Counted from the stretch's first letter, positions 1 through 5,361 are shown. The stretch is DNA of 5,418 nt from Chloroflexota bacterium (GCA_016200765.1 JACQEC010000345.1:1-5418); one strand, 5' to 3'. Program-made: numbers and translations. Notes: generated by a model from the sequence alone, not told the origin.

Positions 1-986
1 CGGCCGGTCGTGTGAATCAATTGCAGGTAGTCAATGATCACCAGATCGAGGCCGCGCTCGGCGGCCAGCCGCCGCGACTTACTGCGGATTTCGATGGGCG
101 AGACGGACGGCGTGTCGTCAATGTAGATGGGCGCTTCGGAGAGGTGGGCCATCGCCTCGGTCATGCGCTCATACTCGTCGTCTTTCAATTGGCCCAGCCG
201 CAGGCGCTGGCCGTCAATGCCCGTCATGTTGGCGATGATGCGCTGGACGATCTGTTCGCCGCCCATTTCCAGCGAGAAGATGGCCACCGTCTTGCGCGGC
301 AAATGGGTGGCGGCGTGCTGGGCGATATTCAGCGCGAAGCCGGTCTTGCCGATGCTGGGCCGCCCGGCAATCAGAATCAGGTCATTCGGCGCGAGGCCGC
401 CGAGTATCTTATCGAGCGCGCTGAAGCCGGTCGGCACGCCCACCACCTCGTCTTTGTGCTCCTGCAAGTAGTCCACCGTGTCGTGGACGGTCTTCAGGAA
501 TTGGCCGATGGGGATCAGGTCTTTTCGCAGTTTGCGCTGGGAGACGGCGAAGATGGCCTGCTCGGCTCTGTCAATGATGTCGTCGAGTTCGCCTTCGTCT
601 TTGTGGGCCAGCGCGGAGATTTCGCCCGCCGCGCTGATCAGCCGCCGCAGGACGGCCGCGCGCTCGACGATTTGCGCGTAGGTCTCCACGTGCGCGGCGG
701 TCGGCACCGCGTTGATCAGCGCGGCGACGTAGCCGGCGCCGCCGATTTCTTCCAGTTTGCGCTGGCGCTCCAGCTCGTCCACCAGCGCAACGTAGTCAAT
801 GGTCTGGCGGCGCTCGTTGATGGTGAAGGCCGCCTCCCAGATCCAGCGATGCCGCTCGATGAAGAAATCTTCAGCGTGGAGGATGGGCGCGACCCGATGG
901 ATCGCGTCCGGGTCAATCAAGACCGAGCCGAGCACGGCCTGCTCGGCGTCAAGGTTATGGGGTTGCTGTAATTCGCGAGTTGTCAA
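1..986 (-). CDS. dnaB: Replicative DNA helicase DnaB, C-terminus cut by window edge
   Basis: This encodes the hexameric ATP-driven helicase that unwinds DNA at the replication fork. The minus strand reads 328 uninterrupted residues. The N-terminal domain begins with the family hallmark PHNLDAEQAVLGSVLIDP (residues 9-26) and runs to about 150. A linker leads to the RecA-like motor domain, with Walker A GRPSIGKT (208-215), FSLEMGGEQ (237-245) and the Walker B region LDLVIIDYLQL (313-323). The usual length is about 450 residues, so about a quarter is missing off the left edge. The start is chosen as TTG at 986-984, because an in-frame TGA lies two codons upstream and the family N-terminus follows at once. 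No Shine-Dalgarno sequence is visible. The gene lies downstream of the DUF151 gene on the same strand, 103 bp away. The long open frame on the plus strand here is its shadow. The identification is certain; the start codon is less so. Confidence 0.96.
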   Translation of the reverse strand, partial: MTTRELQQPHNLDAEQAVLGSVLIDPDAIHRVAPILHAEDFFIERHRWIWEAAFTINERRQTIDYVALVDELERQRKLEEIGGAGYVAALINAVPTAAHVETYAQIVERAAVLRRLISAAGEISALAHKDEGELDDIIDRAEQAIFAVSQRKLRKDLIPIGQFLKTVHDTVDYLQEHKDEVVGVPTGFSALDKILGGLAPNDLILIAGRPSIGKTGFALNIAQHAATHLPRKTVAIFSLEMGGEQIVQRIIANMTGIDGQRLRLGQLKDDEYERMTEAMAHLSEAPIYIDDTPSVSPIEIRSKSRRLAAERGLDLVIIDYLQLIHTTG

Positions 987-1008
987 CGGTCACCGTGAGG
1001 GGGCGGGC

Positions 1009-1059
1009 AGCAGATGGCCGATAGCAAATAGCAGATGGCCGATGGCAGATAGCTGATAG
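1009..1059. repeat. 21-bp tandem repeat, about 2.4 copies
   Basis: Units begin at 1009 and 1030, and a partial, more diverged third at 1051. The first 14 bases of units one and two are identical (AGCAGATGGCCGAT), and the full 21-base units differ at two positions. The array fills most of the gap between the DUF151 gene and dnaB. I infer that it belongs to the low-complexity AGCTGATGGC-like spacer repeats found between genes in many bacterial genomes; its function is unknown. Confidence 0.7.
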
Positions 1060-1089
1060 TCAACCACCATTCGCCATCAGCTATCGGCC
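1016..1089. repeat. 10-bp perfect inverted repeat enclosing the tandem repeat
   Basis: GGCCGATAGC at 1016-1025 is the exact reverse complement of GCTATCGGCC at 1080-1089, which directly abuts the stop codon of the DUF151 gene (1090-1092). The 54-base spacer contains further partly self-complementary AGCTGATAG-like sequence. In minus-strand RNA this could fold just after the stop codon, but no T-tract follows, so a classical intrinsic terminator is not supported. Confidence 0.55.
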
Positions 1090-1596
1090 CTAGTGATCTT
1101 CTTTGCCCAGATCGTCGAGATCGAGCGTGTCAATGAAATCGCTGAATGCGGAGAGTCTTTCTTGCTCTTCTTTGGAGACCACACCCGAGATGTCGTCTTC
1201 GGGCGCAATGCTGGCGCCGCGCATAACGGCGTCGCTGACGTAGATTTTGACGTTGGCGCGCAGGGCCAGCGCGAGCGCGTCGCTGGGGCGGGAGTCAATC
1301 TCGATGTGGCGCTCGTCAATGTCCAGCACGATATGGGCATAGTAGGTGTCTTGACGCAGGTCGGTGACCACGACGTGCGAGACGCGGCCGCCCATGTCGG
1401 TGATGACCCGTTTCAGCAGGTCGTGGGTCAGCGGGCGCGGCACCTCGACGCCCTGCATCTGCAGGCTGATGGCCTCTGCTTCGGACGAGCCGATCCAAAT
1501 AGGCAGGAAGCGCTCACTGCTCTGGTCTTTTAACAGGACGACGCGATACGGAGAGACGAGGCTGACCTTCACGCTGTCAATTGCCACCTCGATCAT
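1090..1596 (-). CDS. Bifunctional nuclease family protein (DUF151/BFN)
   Basis: The 168-residue protein matches the DUF151 or bifunctional nuclease family, whose plant members have been reported to have DNase and RNase activity; bacterial members are poorly characterised. Visible family signatures are LPIWIGSSEAEAI (31-43), RPLTHDLL (54-61) and the strongly conserved DSRPSDALALALR (101-113). The last 35 residues are an acidic tail (EDD, KEEQER, DLDDLGKED), unlikely to be part of the catalytic fold. ATG at 1596-1594 is preceded by GAGG (1604-1607 on the opposite strand) with 7-nt spacing, which supports this start. A strong promoter lies about 90 bp upstream. dnaB follows on the same strand after a repeat-filled gap, so the two may be co-transcribed, although the link is not proven. 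No signal peptide or membrane segment is visible, so the protein is probably cytoplasmic. Confidence 0.9.
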   Translation of the reverse strand: MIEVAIDSVKVSLVSPYRVVLLKDQSSERFLPIWIGSSEAEAISLQMQGVEVPRPLTHDLLKRVITDMGGRVSHVVVTDLRQDTYYAHIVLDIDERHIEIDSRPSDALALALRANVKIYVSDAVMRGASIAPEDDISGVVSKEEQERLSAFSDFIDTLDLDDLGKEDH

Positions 1597-1684
1597 AAGC
1601 GGGCCTCAGGTGCGCGAGACATAAGCAAGCGCCTGTTCCTCATCCGCGGAGCGCGTCAACAGAACTGCGCCTGCTTTGGCTGGG

Positions 1685-1713
1685 ATTATACCACACAGAA
1701 GAGCGGGATTCAA
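1685..1713 (-). promoter_or_regulatory. Promoter for the DUF151 gene
   Basis: On the minus strand, TTGAAT (1713-1708), a 17-bp spacer and a perfect TATAAT (1690-1685) are present, with TGG directly before the -10 box, which makes it an extended -10. Transcription would begin near 1678 and leave a leader of about 80 nt before the ATG at 1596. Confidence 0.7.
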
Positions 1714-1744
1714 TTGCGGGATAGCGCGGAATGCGTGTTATAAT
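1714..1744 (+). promoter_or_regulatory. Promoter for the zinc ribbon gene
   Basis: A perfect TATAAT at 1739-1744 preceded by TGT forms an extended -10 box. A weak -35 candidate, TTGCGG, lies at 1714-1719 with a 19-bp spacer. It directly abuts the -35 of the opposite promoter, so the two are back to back. The predicted start near 1751 lies downstream of the in-frame ATG at 1731, which argues against using that ATG. Confidence 0.65.
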
Positions 1745-1793
1745 CCAATGCGCTGGGGCGAAAAACCACTACCCGCACGAGGTCAAGCGAATC

Positions 1794-2285
1794 ATGCCGG
1801 TGAATCTGGTGCTGTTGTTGGAAATTATCATCGCACTGTTGGGCGCGTATGTGGTCGCGTTTACGGTGAGCCTGGTCATTTGGACGTTCCGCGACGTGCG
1901 CTCGCGCTCGCGCGACATCTTCGCGCAACTGCTGGCTACGGCGATGGTCGCCGCGTTCAACCTGCCGGGGTTGATGCTCTATTATATCCTGCGTCCCAAA
2001 GAGACGCTGGCGGATGCATACGAGCGCGAGTTGGCCGAAGAGGCGTTGTTGCAGGATATTGAGGAGAAGCAGGCGTGCCCCAGCTGCCGCCGCGCGATCA
2101 CGCTGGAATATCAAATCTGCCCGCACTGCCACACCAAGCTCAAGAAGGAGTGCCAGAACTGCCACCGCCTCCTGCATTTGAAGTGGAACATCTGCCCCTA
2201 CTGCCAGCACGTGCCGGACGCCCTCAGCCTTACGACGCCGGAGCCCGCCATGCTCCCGCCTGAACGAACGGCGGTCGGACAGTAA
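1794..2285 (+). CDS. Membrane-anchored double zinc ribbon protein
   Basis: This is a 163-residue protein of unknown function. A hydrophobic segment at residues 4-30 and a second at about 42-66 indicate a membrane anchor with one or two passes. A charged helical stretch (67-92, rich in E and K) connects to two zinc ribbons: C95-x2-C98 with C109-x2-C112 (CPSC, CPHC), and C120-x2-C123 with C134-x2-C137 (CQNC, CPYC). This is the double-zinc-ribbon layout, and all eight ligands are present. A short proline-containing tail ends the protein. The ATG at 1794 is preferred over the upstream in-frame ATG at 1731: it has GAGG at 1779-1782 (11-nt spacing), gives a clean hydrophobic N-terminus, and lies after the predicted transcription start. 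The gene stands alone between a divergent and a convergent neighbour. Such proteins are thought to act as adaptors or regulators, but no partner can be named from this window. Confidence 0.85.
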   Translation: MPVNLVLLLEIIIALLGAYVVAFTVSLVIWTFRDVRSRSRDIFAQLLATAMVAAFNLPGLMLYYILRPKETLADAYERELAEEALLQDIEEKQACPSCRRAITLEYQICPHCHTKLKKECQNCHRLLHLKWNICPYCQHVPDALSLTTPEPAMLPPERTAVGQ

Positions 2286-2298
2286 AGAATGATAACGA

Positions 2299-2322
2299 AG
2301 ATGCCGGCCTTGCCCGGCATCT
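2299..2322. terminator. Bidirectional terminator-like hairpin
   Basis: AGATGCCGG (2299-2307) pairs perfectly with CCGGCATCT (2314-2322) around a 6-nt loop. It lies between the ends of two convergent genes, 14 bp after the zinc ribbon stop codon and 6 bp from the amidohydrolase stop codon. The tract after the stem is only moderately T-rich on the minus strand and not on the plus strand, so its efficiency is uncertain. Confidence 0.65.
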
Positions 2323-2328
2323 CGTCTG

Positions 2329-3744
2329 TCAGGCCGTTACGAACACTCCCCACCCAGCCTCCGCGACAATCTGCCCTTCTTGCATGACCACGCGCCCGCG
2401 CACCAGCGTTGCAACCGGCGCGCCCACGTAATCCAATCCGTCAAACAACAGCGCGCTATCCTTGCCCTTCGTGCGCATGAGCGTGTGGTTGAATTGACCG
2501 CGCCGCGCGGGAGCGATGAGGACGATGTCCGCATCCGCGCCGACCATCAGCGCGCCCTTGCGTGGGTAGAGGCCGTAGAGTTTGGCGACGTTTTCGGAGC
2601 AGAGACGCGCTACGTCTTGCGCGGTGAGCCGGCCATCGTGGACGGCGGTCAGCATCAGCGGCAGGGTCGTCTCAAGACCGGGACTGCCGGCCGGGGCGGC
2701 AAAGATGTCGTCCCAGCCTTGCTCTTTGGCCGCTTTGGAATGGGGCGCGTGGTCACTGCCGATGGTTTCGACCATGCCCGCATGGAGATGGCTCCACAAC
2801 TCGTCCTGCTCGGCTTGACCCCGCAGGGGCGGGTTGATCTTGCCGTAGGGGCCGATGGTTCGCAGGCGCTCGTCGGTGAGAAACAAATAGTGCGGGCACG
2901 TCTCCGCGGTGATCTGCGTCTGTCCCTGCCGGCGCGCGGCGGCGATCAACCCGACCACCGAGCCGCCACTGCAATGTGGGAAGTTCAGGCGCGCTCCGGT
3001 TTCAACCGCCATCGCGATGGCCTCCCGCACCGCGACCTGCTCGGCCTCGATGGGGCGCGATGGCTCGTGGAGCAGGGCATTCTGCCGCGGCCTGTCCTTG
3101 AGCCGGCTCATGGCCGCGTCCACGGTGGGCTTATGCTCGGCGTGGACATTCAGCACTTTGCCTGTCCGCGCGGCGAGCGAGAACACGGCGCGCATCTCCT
3201 CCAACCCTAGCGTCGTGATCCCGTCAAACTCATCGCGCCGGTCGGGATAGGGCCACAGAAACGTCTTGAACGCGGCCACGCCCGCGCGCGCCAGCGCCTC
3301 GACATCCTCTGCGCGCGGCGGCCTGCGCGCGCCGGTCGCGCCGTGCGGCGGGTCGTAGTAGCCGATGCCGCCATACAGACCGAAATCCACCACCGCCTGC
3401 GCCGCGGCGGCGCGCTTCTTCTCTGCCAATGTTTCCAGATTGGTGACGGGCGGCACGGAGTTGGGGTGCTCCAGCACGCAGGTCACGCCGCCCGCCGCGG
3501 CGGCGCAGGTGCCGTGCCACCAATCTTCGCGCTCGGTGTGGCCGGGGTCGCGCATGTGCACGTGCGGGTCAATCAAACCCGGCATGACGAGCAGGCCGCT
3601 GGCATCAATCGTCTGCCGCGCGGGCGGCAGGTCGCGCTCATCGCCGATAACGGCGATGCGGCCTTCGGCGCAGCCAATCGCCGCGCGGAAGGCGCGTGTG
3701 GGGGTTATCAGCGTGCCGTTGTCAATGCGGAGGTCGAGGAGCAT
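2329..3744 (-). CDS. Dihydroorotase/allantoinase-type cyclic amidohydrolase
   Basis: This 471-residue binuclear metal amidohydrolase opens a cyclic amide ring. The candidate reactions are dihydroorotate formation in pyrimidine synthesis or allantoin hydrolysis. All six expected metal ligands are visible: H61 and H63 in DPHVHMRDPG, the carboxylated-lysine candidate K160 in AAFKTFL, H201 in NVHAEH, H257 in NFPHCSGG, and D331 in SDHAPH. Dihydroorotase-like substrate residues are R65 after the HVH pair, N95 in EHPNSVPP and H335 of SDHAPH; KINPPLR also fits dihydroorotase. ETCPHYL (about 282-288) is more typical of allantoinase and hydantoinase. I favour dihydroorotase but cannot separate the two. 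The chosen ATG at 3744-3742 gives the family N-terminus MLLDLRIDNGTLITP; a TTG at 3795 would add 17 uncharacteristic residues. The C-terminal segment is the usual small beta domain. No other pyrimidine genes are in view. Confidence 0.88.
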   Translation of the reverse strand: MLLDLRIDNGTLITPTRAFRAAIGCAEGRIAVIGDERDLPPARQTIDASGLLVMPGLIDPHVHMRDPGHTEREDWWHGTCAAAAGGVTCVLEHPNSVPPVTNLETLAEKKRAAAAQAVVDFGLYGGIGYYDPPHGATGARRPPRAEDVEALARAGVAAFKTFLWPYPDRRDEFDGITTLGLEEMRAVFSLAARTGKVLNVHAEHKPTVDAAMSRLKDRPRQNALLHEPSRPIEAEQVAVREAIAMAVETGARLNFPHCSGGSVVGLIAAARRQGQTQITAETCPHYLFLTDERLRTIGPYGKINPPLRGQAEQDELWSHLHAGMVETIGSDHAPHSKAAKEQGWDDIFAAPAGSPGLETTLPLMLTAVHDGRLTAQDVARLCSENVAKLYGLYPRKGALMVGADADIVLIAPARRGQFNHTLMRTKGKDSALLFDGLDYVGAPVATLVRGRVVMQEGQIVAEAGWGVFVTA

Positions 3745-3827
3745 GGAAGGTTCCGAAGGCCGGGCGGATACAAAGCCCAGCGTCAGTCGAAACAACAGCG
3801 GGGCGAATACTATCTTGGATAGAGGAG

Positions 3828-3849
3828 GGCGCGATTATATGGTCGCGCC
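3828..3849. repeat. 7-bp GC-rich inverted repeat spanning a -10 box
   Basis: GGCGCGA (3828-3834) and TCGCGCC (3843-3849) are exact reverse complements separated by 8 bases. Allowing G-T pairs, the stem extends on the plus strand to about 3823-3854. It could be an operator for the amidohydrolase gene or a hairpin that ends transcription after the HicB-like gene, whose stop codon is at 3875. No T-tract follows on the minus strand. A second, shorter palindrome, CTATC-TTG-GATAG, lies at 3810-3822. Confidence 0.5.
3834..3839 (-). promoter_or_regulatory. -10 box of the amidohydrolase promoter
   Basis: A perfect TATAAT lies on the minus strand about 90 bp upstream of the chosen ATG. I see no convincing -35 at the normal distance. 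The box sits in the spacer of the inverted repeat at 3828-3849, so occlusion by a repressor is possible. Confidence 0.5.
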
Positions 3850-3874
3850 TTCTTGCTCCGGCTTCGTCTGGAGG

Positions 3875-4192
3875 TTACGCATGGTGCAACTGCATCGAGG
3901 GCACCACCCATACAGATTGATTGATAGGCCCGCCGGCCTGCGCCACCACGAACGCGCCCGGCATAGGAGCGGGATCAGGAACGGGCAGGTTGTTCTCTAG
4001 CAGATATTCGATCATCTCTTCGCGCGCGGTCGCCAGATTCGCTTCAGCCTCTTGCGCCGTTGCACCTTGCGCCATACATCCCAACAGCTCCGGGTGATCG
4101 GCAAAAAACCCGGTGAACCCCTCCGCGTCCTGCTCATACCGGATGACGGTGCTGTAGGTGCGACTACTTAGCGCCTTTGCTCTTGCGCTCAT
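3875..4192 (-). CDS. HicB-like antitoxin
   Basis: This 105-residue protein has the HicB fold pattern. A strand with YSTVIRYEQDAEGFTGFF (13-30) is followed by HPELLGCMAQGATAQEAEANL (33-53) and an amphipathic helix, and the fold ends in the typical LPVPDP (69-74). HicB proteins bind and neutralise the HicA RNase toxin. The remaining 31 residues show no ribbon-helix-helix or helix-turn-helix DNA-binding domain, so the protein may be unable to autoregulate by itself. The start at 4192-4190 overlaps the end of the HicA-like gene by 29 bp. It is preceded by GGAGG with 6-nt spacing, located inside the upstream gene, which implies translational coupling. The order, toxin first and antitoxin second, is that of classical hicAB. 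Lone HicB-domain proteins also exist, but the coupled neighbour makes a pair likely. Confidence 0.8.
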   Translation of the reverse strand: MSARAKALSSRTYSTVIRYEQDAEGFTGFFADHPELLGCMAQGATAQEAEANLATAREEMIEYLLENNLPVPDPAPMPGAFVVAQAGGPINQSVWVVPSMQLHHA

Positions 4193-4436
4193 CTTCCGCC
4201 TCCAATTCTTTTAGTCTATCAATGAGCTTCACCGCGTGAGCGGCATACCCTTTGGCCAGCTTATTGTGACGACCCACCTGGGCCACTAATTCTCGATACC
4301 TCGGATGAAAGTAGAGCCGATCTCGGCCTTCGCGGTAATGAAAGCCAAAATATAGATATAGCGTCTGGAAATCCTTTTGACCGAACCCGGACTTCGTCAC
4401 CCGCATCCGGGCCAAGATTTTCTCAGCCTCCTCCAT
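4164..4436 (-). CDS. HicA-like toxin, variant without the catalytic GSH
   Basis: This is a 90-residue basic protein just upstream of, and overlapping, the HicB-like gene. Its pattern resembles the dsRBD-like HicA family: an N-terminal helix (KILARM), then FGQKDFQTLYLYFGF (18-32), REGRDRLYFHP (35-45), and a C-terminal helix AKGYAAHAVKLIDRLKE (61-77). HicA proteins are mRNA-cleaving RNases with a catalytic histidine in a GSH motif after the GF strand. Here the aligned triplet is G37-R38-D39, so the histidine appears to be absent; H44 two strand positions later is not the usual catalytic site. The start is either the ATG at 4436, with AGGG about 6 nt upstream, or, if the abutting TATAAT is an active promoter, a later codon such as TTG at 4415. 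Function by sequence is inferred from weak similarity and from position; an uncharacterised DNA- or RNA-binding partner of HicB is the main alternative. Confidence 0.6.
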   Translation of the reverse strand: MEEAEKILARMRVTKSGFGQKDFQTLYLYFGFHYREGRDRLYFHPRYRELVAQVGRHNKLAKGYAAHAVKLIDRLKELEAEDERKSKGAK

Positions 4437-4466
4437 ATTATACCCTATGGACGAGCGGGCTGTTCA
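4437..4466 (-). promoter_or_regulatory. Candidate internal promoter before the HicA-like gene
   Basis: On the minus strand TGAACA (4466-4461), an 18-bp spacer and a perfect TATAAT (4442-4437) are present, the last base directly adjoining the ATG at 4436. If active, transcription would begin inside the first codons. The region overlaps the end of the DUF6941-like gene, so the box may also be chance. Confidence 0.35.
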
Positions 4467-4852
4467 GCTCTTATGGCATTTAGCGGTATGGTTGCCTCGG
4501 TCCGGCCATTAATGAGAATGCAGATCTCGTACTGACCAAACTTCGGAAAGACAGTCCCGTTCATTTGGGCGATCTGATTGAAGGTTGACCTCTGCCCCGG
4601 TGTCGGGCGGCCGATTTCAATCTCCCCGCCCATCGAGACCAGCTCTCGGCCGTCTGCATCCTGCAAGACAATCTTGACCGCCTTCCGACCGGCTTCGGCT
4701 GGCTCGAAATCCAGCTGGAAAACGACATACATCTGGGGATGAATGATCGGCTCATTCGGAGCAAAGATATTGGAAAACACGCCCATGATGTTGAGCTTTC
4801 GATCAATAGACAGGCCTGCGTAGTCGGCCAGGCAAGCAATGCGTAACTCCAT
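4445..4852 (-). CDS. DUF6941-like conserved protein
   Basis: This 135-residue protein of unknown function resembles the DUF6941 family, recognised by an N-terminal MELRIACLADYAGLS followed by a KLNIMGVFSNIFAPNEP segment (18-34). A series of strands follows, with VVFQLDFEP, VKIVLQDADGRELVS and QYEICILINGRTEATIPL, consistent with a small all-beta fold. No catalytic motif, signal peptide or membrane helix is visible. ATG at 4852-4850 is chosen over a TTG 30 bases upstream because GGAGGG lies 3-4 nt before it and because the family N-terminus begins there. The HicA-like gene starts 8 bp after its stop codon, so the three genes 4852 to 3875 probably form one operon. Only a weak promoter candidate is seen upstream. 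The family assignment is from memory of its pattern. Confidence 0.65.
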   Translation of the reverse strand: MELRIACLADYAGLSIDRKLNIMGVFSNIFAPNEPIIHPQMYVVFQLDFEPAEAGRKAVKIVLQDADGRELVSMGGEIEIGRPTPGQRSTFNQIAQMNGTVFPKFGQYEICILINGRTEATIPLNAIRAEQPARP

Positions 4853-5143
4853 ATGCCCTCCACGGAACTGGCCTCGCGCCAATGTTGGGTTACTGCGGCA
4901 ACTCGTCCCGGTGCTCCTTACACCACTGTCTGAACCGGGCTTCTACCACCGCTACTCTGCTGTCGAGCCCAACCCTCTGTCAACAGGGGCATTTTAGCGG
5001 CCTGTTCTGTGTTTGGCAAATAACCGCTCGCCGAGGCAACCGCTCTCCCTCTAGATTTCGGTTACATTTCCAACTCTCCCTGCCGGCATTGTTCCGCCTC
5101 TGCCCGCTCGCTAGGCCTTTTTCTAAATTCTATCATAAAAAAC
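4853..5143. other. Intergenic stretch without a supported gene
   Basis: No convincing gene was found in these 291 bases. On the minus strand there are only short frames, for example 22 codons starting near 5133 and a charged stretch ending near 4890 (VVEARFRQWCKEHRDELPQ) with no good start codon. They could be remnants of a decayed gene or chance. A TTGACA (4983-4978, minus) has only a poor -10 partner (CAGAGT, 4959-4954), and is a weak promoter candidate for the DUF6941-like gene. Confidence 0.5.
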
Positions 5144-5172
5144 TTGCTAATTTGGCTCCGGCCTGATATAAT
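5144..5172 (+). promoter_or_regulatory. Distal promoter upstream of sufC
   Basis: TTGCTA (5144-5149), a 17-bp spacer and a perfect TATAAT (5167-5172) preceded by TGA, an extended -10 box. Transcription would begin near 5179, giving a leader of about 180 nt to the sufC ATG. No gene other than sufC lies downstream in the window. Confidence 0.65.
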
Positions 5173-5218
5173 GGGGCAGAATTGTAACCACTTATCGCCC
5201 TAATCGCCGTGTTGGTTT

Positions 5219-5289
5219 GGCTCTGATGGCGGTTTGGACACTGGAAGCGTGGCGGATATAATTGGAATGTTGGCTCACCGATTAGAGCC
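5219..5289. repeat. Interrupted inverted repeat around the proximal sufC promoter
   Basis: Bases 5219-5227 pair with 5281-5289 (nine pairs, one of them G-T) and, after a 2-base bulge, 5230-5233 pair with 5277-5280. The 43-base interval between them holds the -35 and -10 boxes. In a transcript from the distal promoter this could form a long-range stem; its function is unknown and chance is possible. Confidence 0.4.
5235..5262 (+). promoter_or_regulatory. Proximal promoter upstream of sufC
   Basis: TGGACA (5235-5240, five of six consensus bases), a 16-bp spacer and a perfect TATAAT (5257-5262). Transcription would begin near 5269 and give a leader of about 93 nt. It lies inside the loop of the long inverted repeat at 5219-5289. 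Confidence 0.6.
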
Positions 5290-5296
5290 GCCAGCC

Positions 5297-5312
5297 GCCC
5301 TCCAGCGAGGGC
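5297..5312 (+). promoter_or_regulatory. GC-rich hairpin in the sufC leader
   Basis: GCCCTC and GAGGGC pair perfectly over a CAGC tetraloop, about 50 bases before the sufC ATG. It would be present in transcripts from both promoters. No T-tract follows, so it is not a standard terminator or attenuator. Confidence 0.4.
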
Positions 5313-5361
5313 TCCTAGAAACCGCAAGCATCCGATATTAAGGGGATCAAGAAGAGAACCG

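Noticed and set aside
12..971. Long plus-strand open frame of 319 codons
   Set aside because: It is the antisense shadow of dnaB; the minus strand gives clear Walker A and B motifs and the family N-terminus.
1009..1059. CRISPR array
   Set aside because: Repeats are directly adjacent with no unique spacers, and there are only about 2.4 copies.
1731..1793. Upstream in-frame ATG adding 21 residues to the zinc ribbon protein
   Set aside because: It overlaps the TATAAT box, lies before the expected transcription start and spoils the hydrophobic N-terminus.
2380..3210. Plus-strand open frame of 276 codons, and others within 2582-4000
   Set aside because: They run antisense to the amidohydrolase, which has all its metal ligands; their composition is typical of GC-rich shadow frames.
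4882..5166. Plus-strand frame of 94 codons
   Set aside because: Serine-, leucine- and cysteine-rich low-quality sequence with a TTG start, no SD, no recognisable domain, and it runs into the sufC promoter region.
5179..5361. Possible riboswitch or tRNA in the sufC leader
   Set aside because: The two stems do not match any riboswitch, T-box or tRNA pattern I know.
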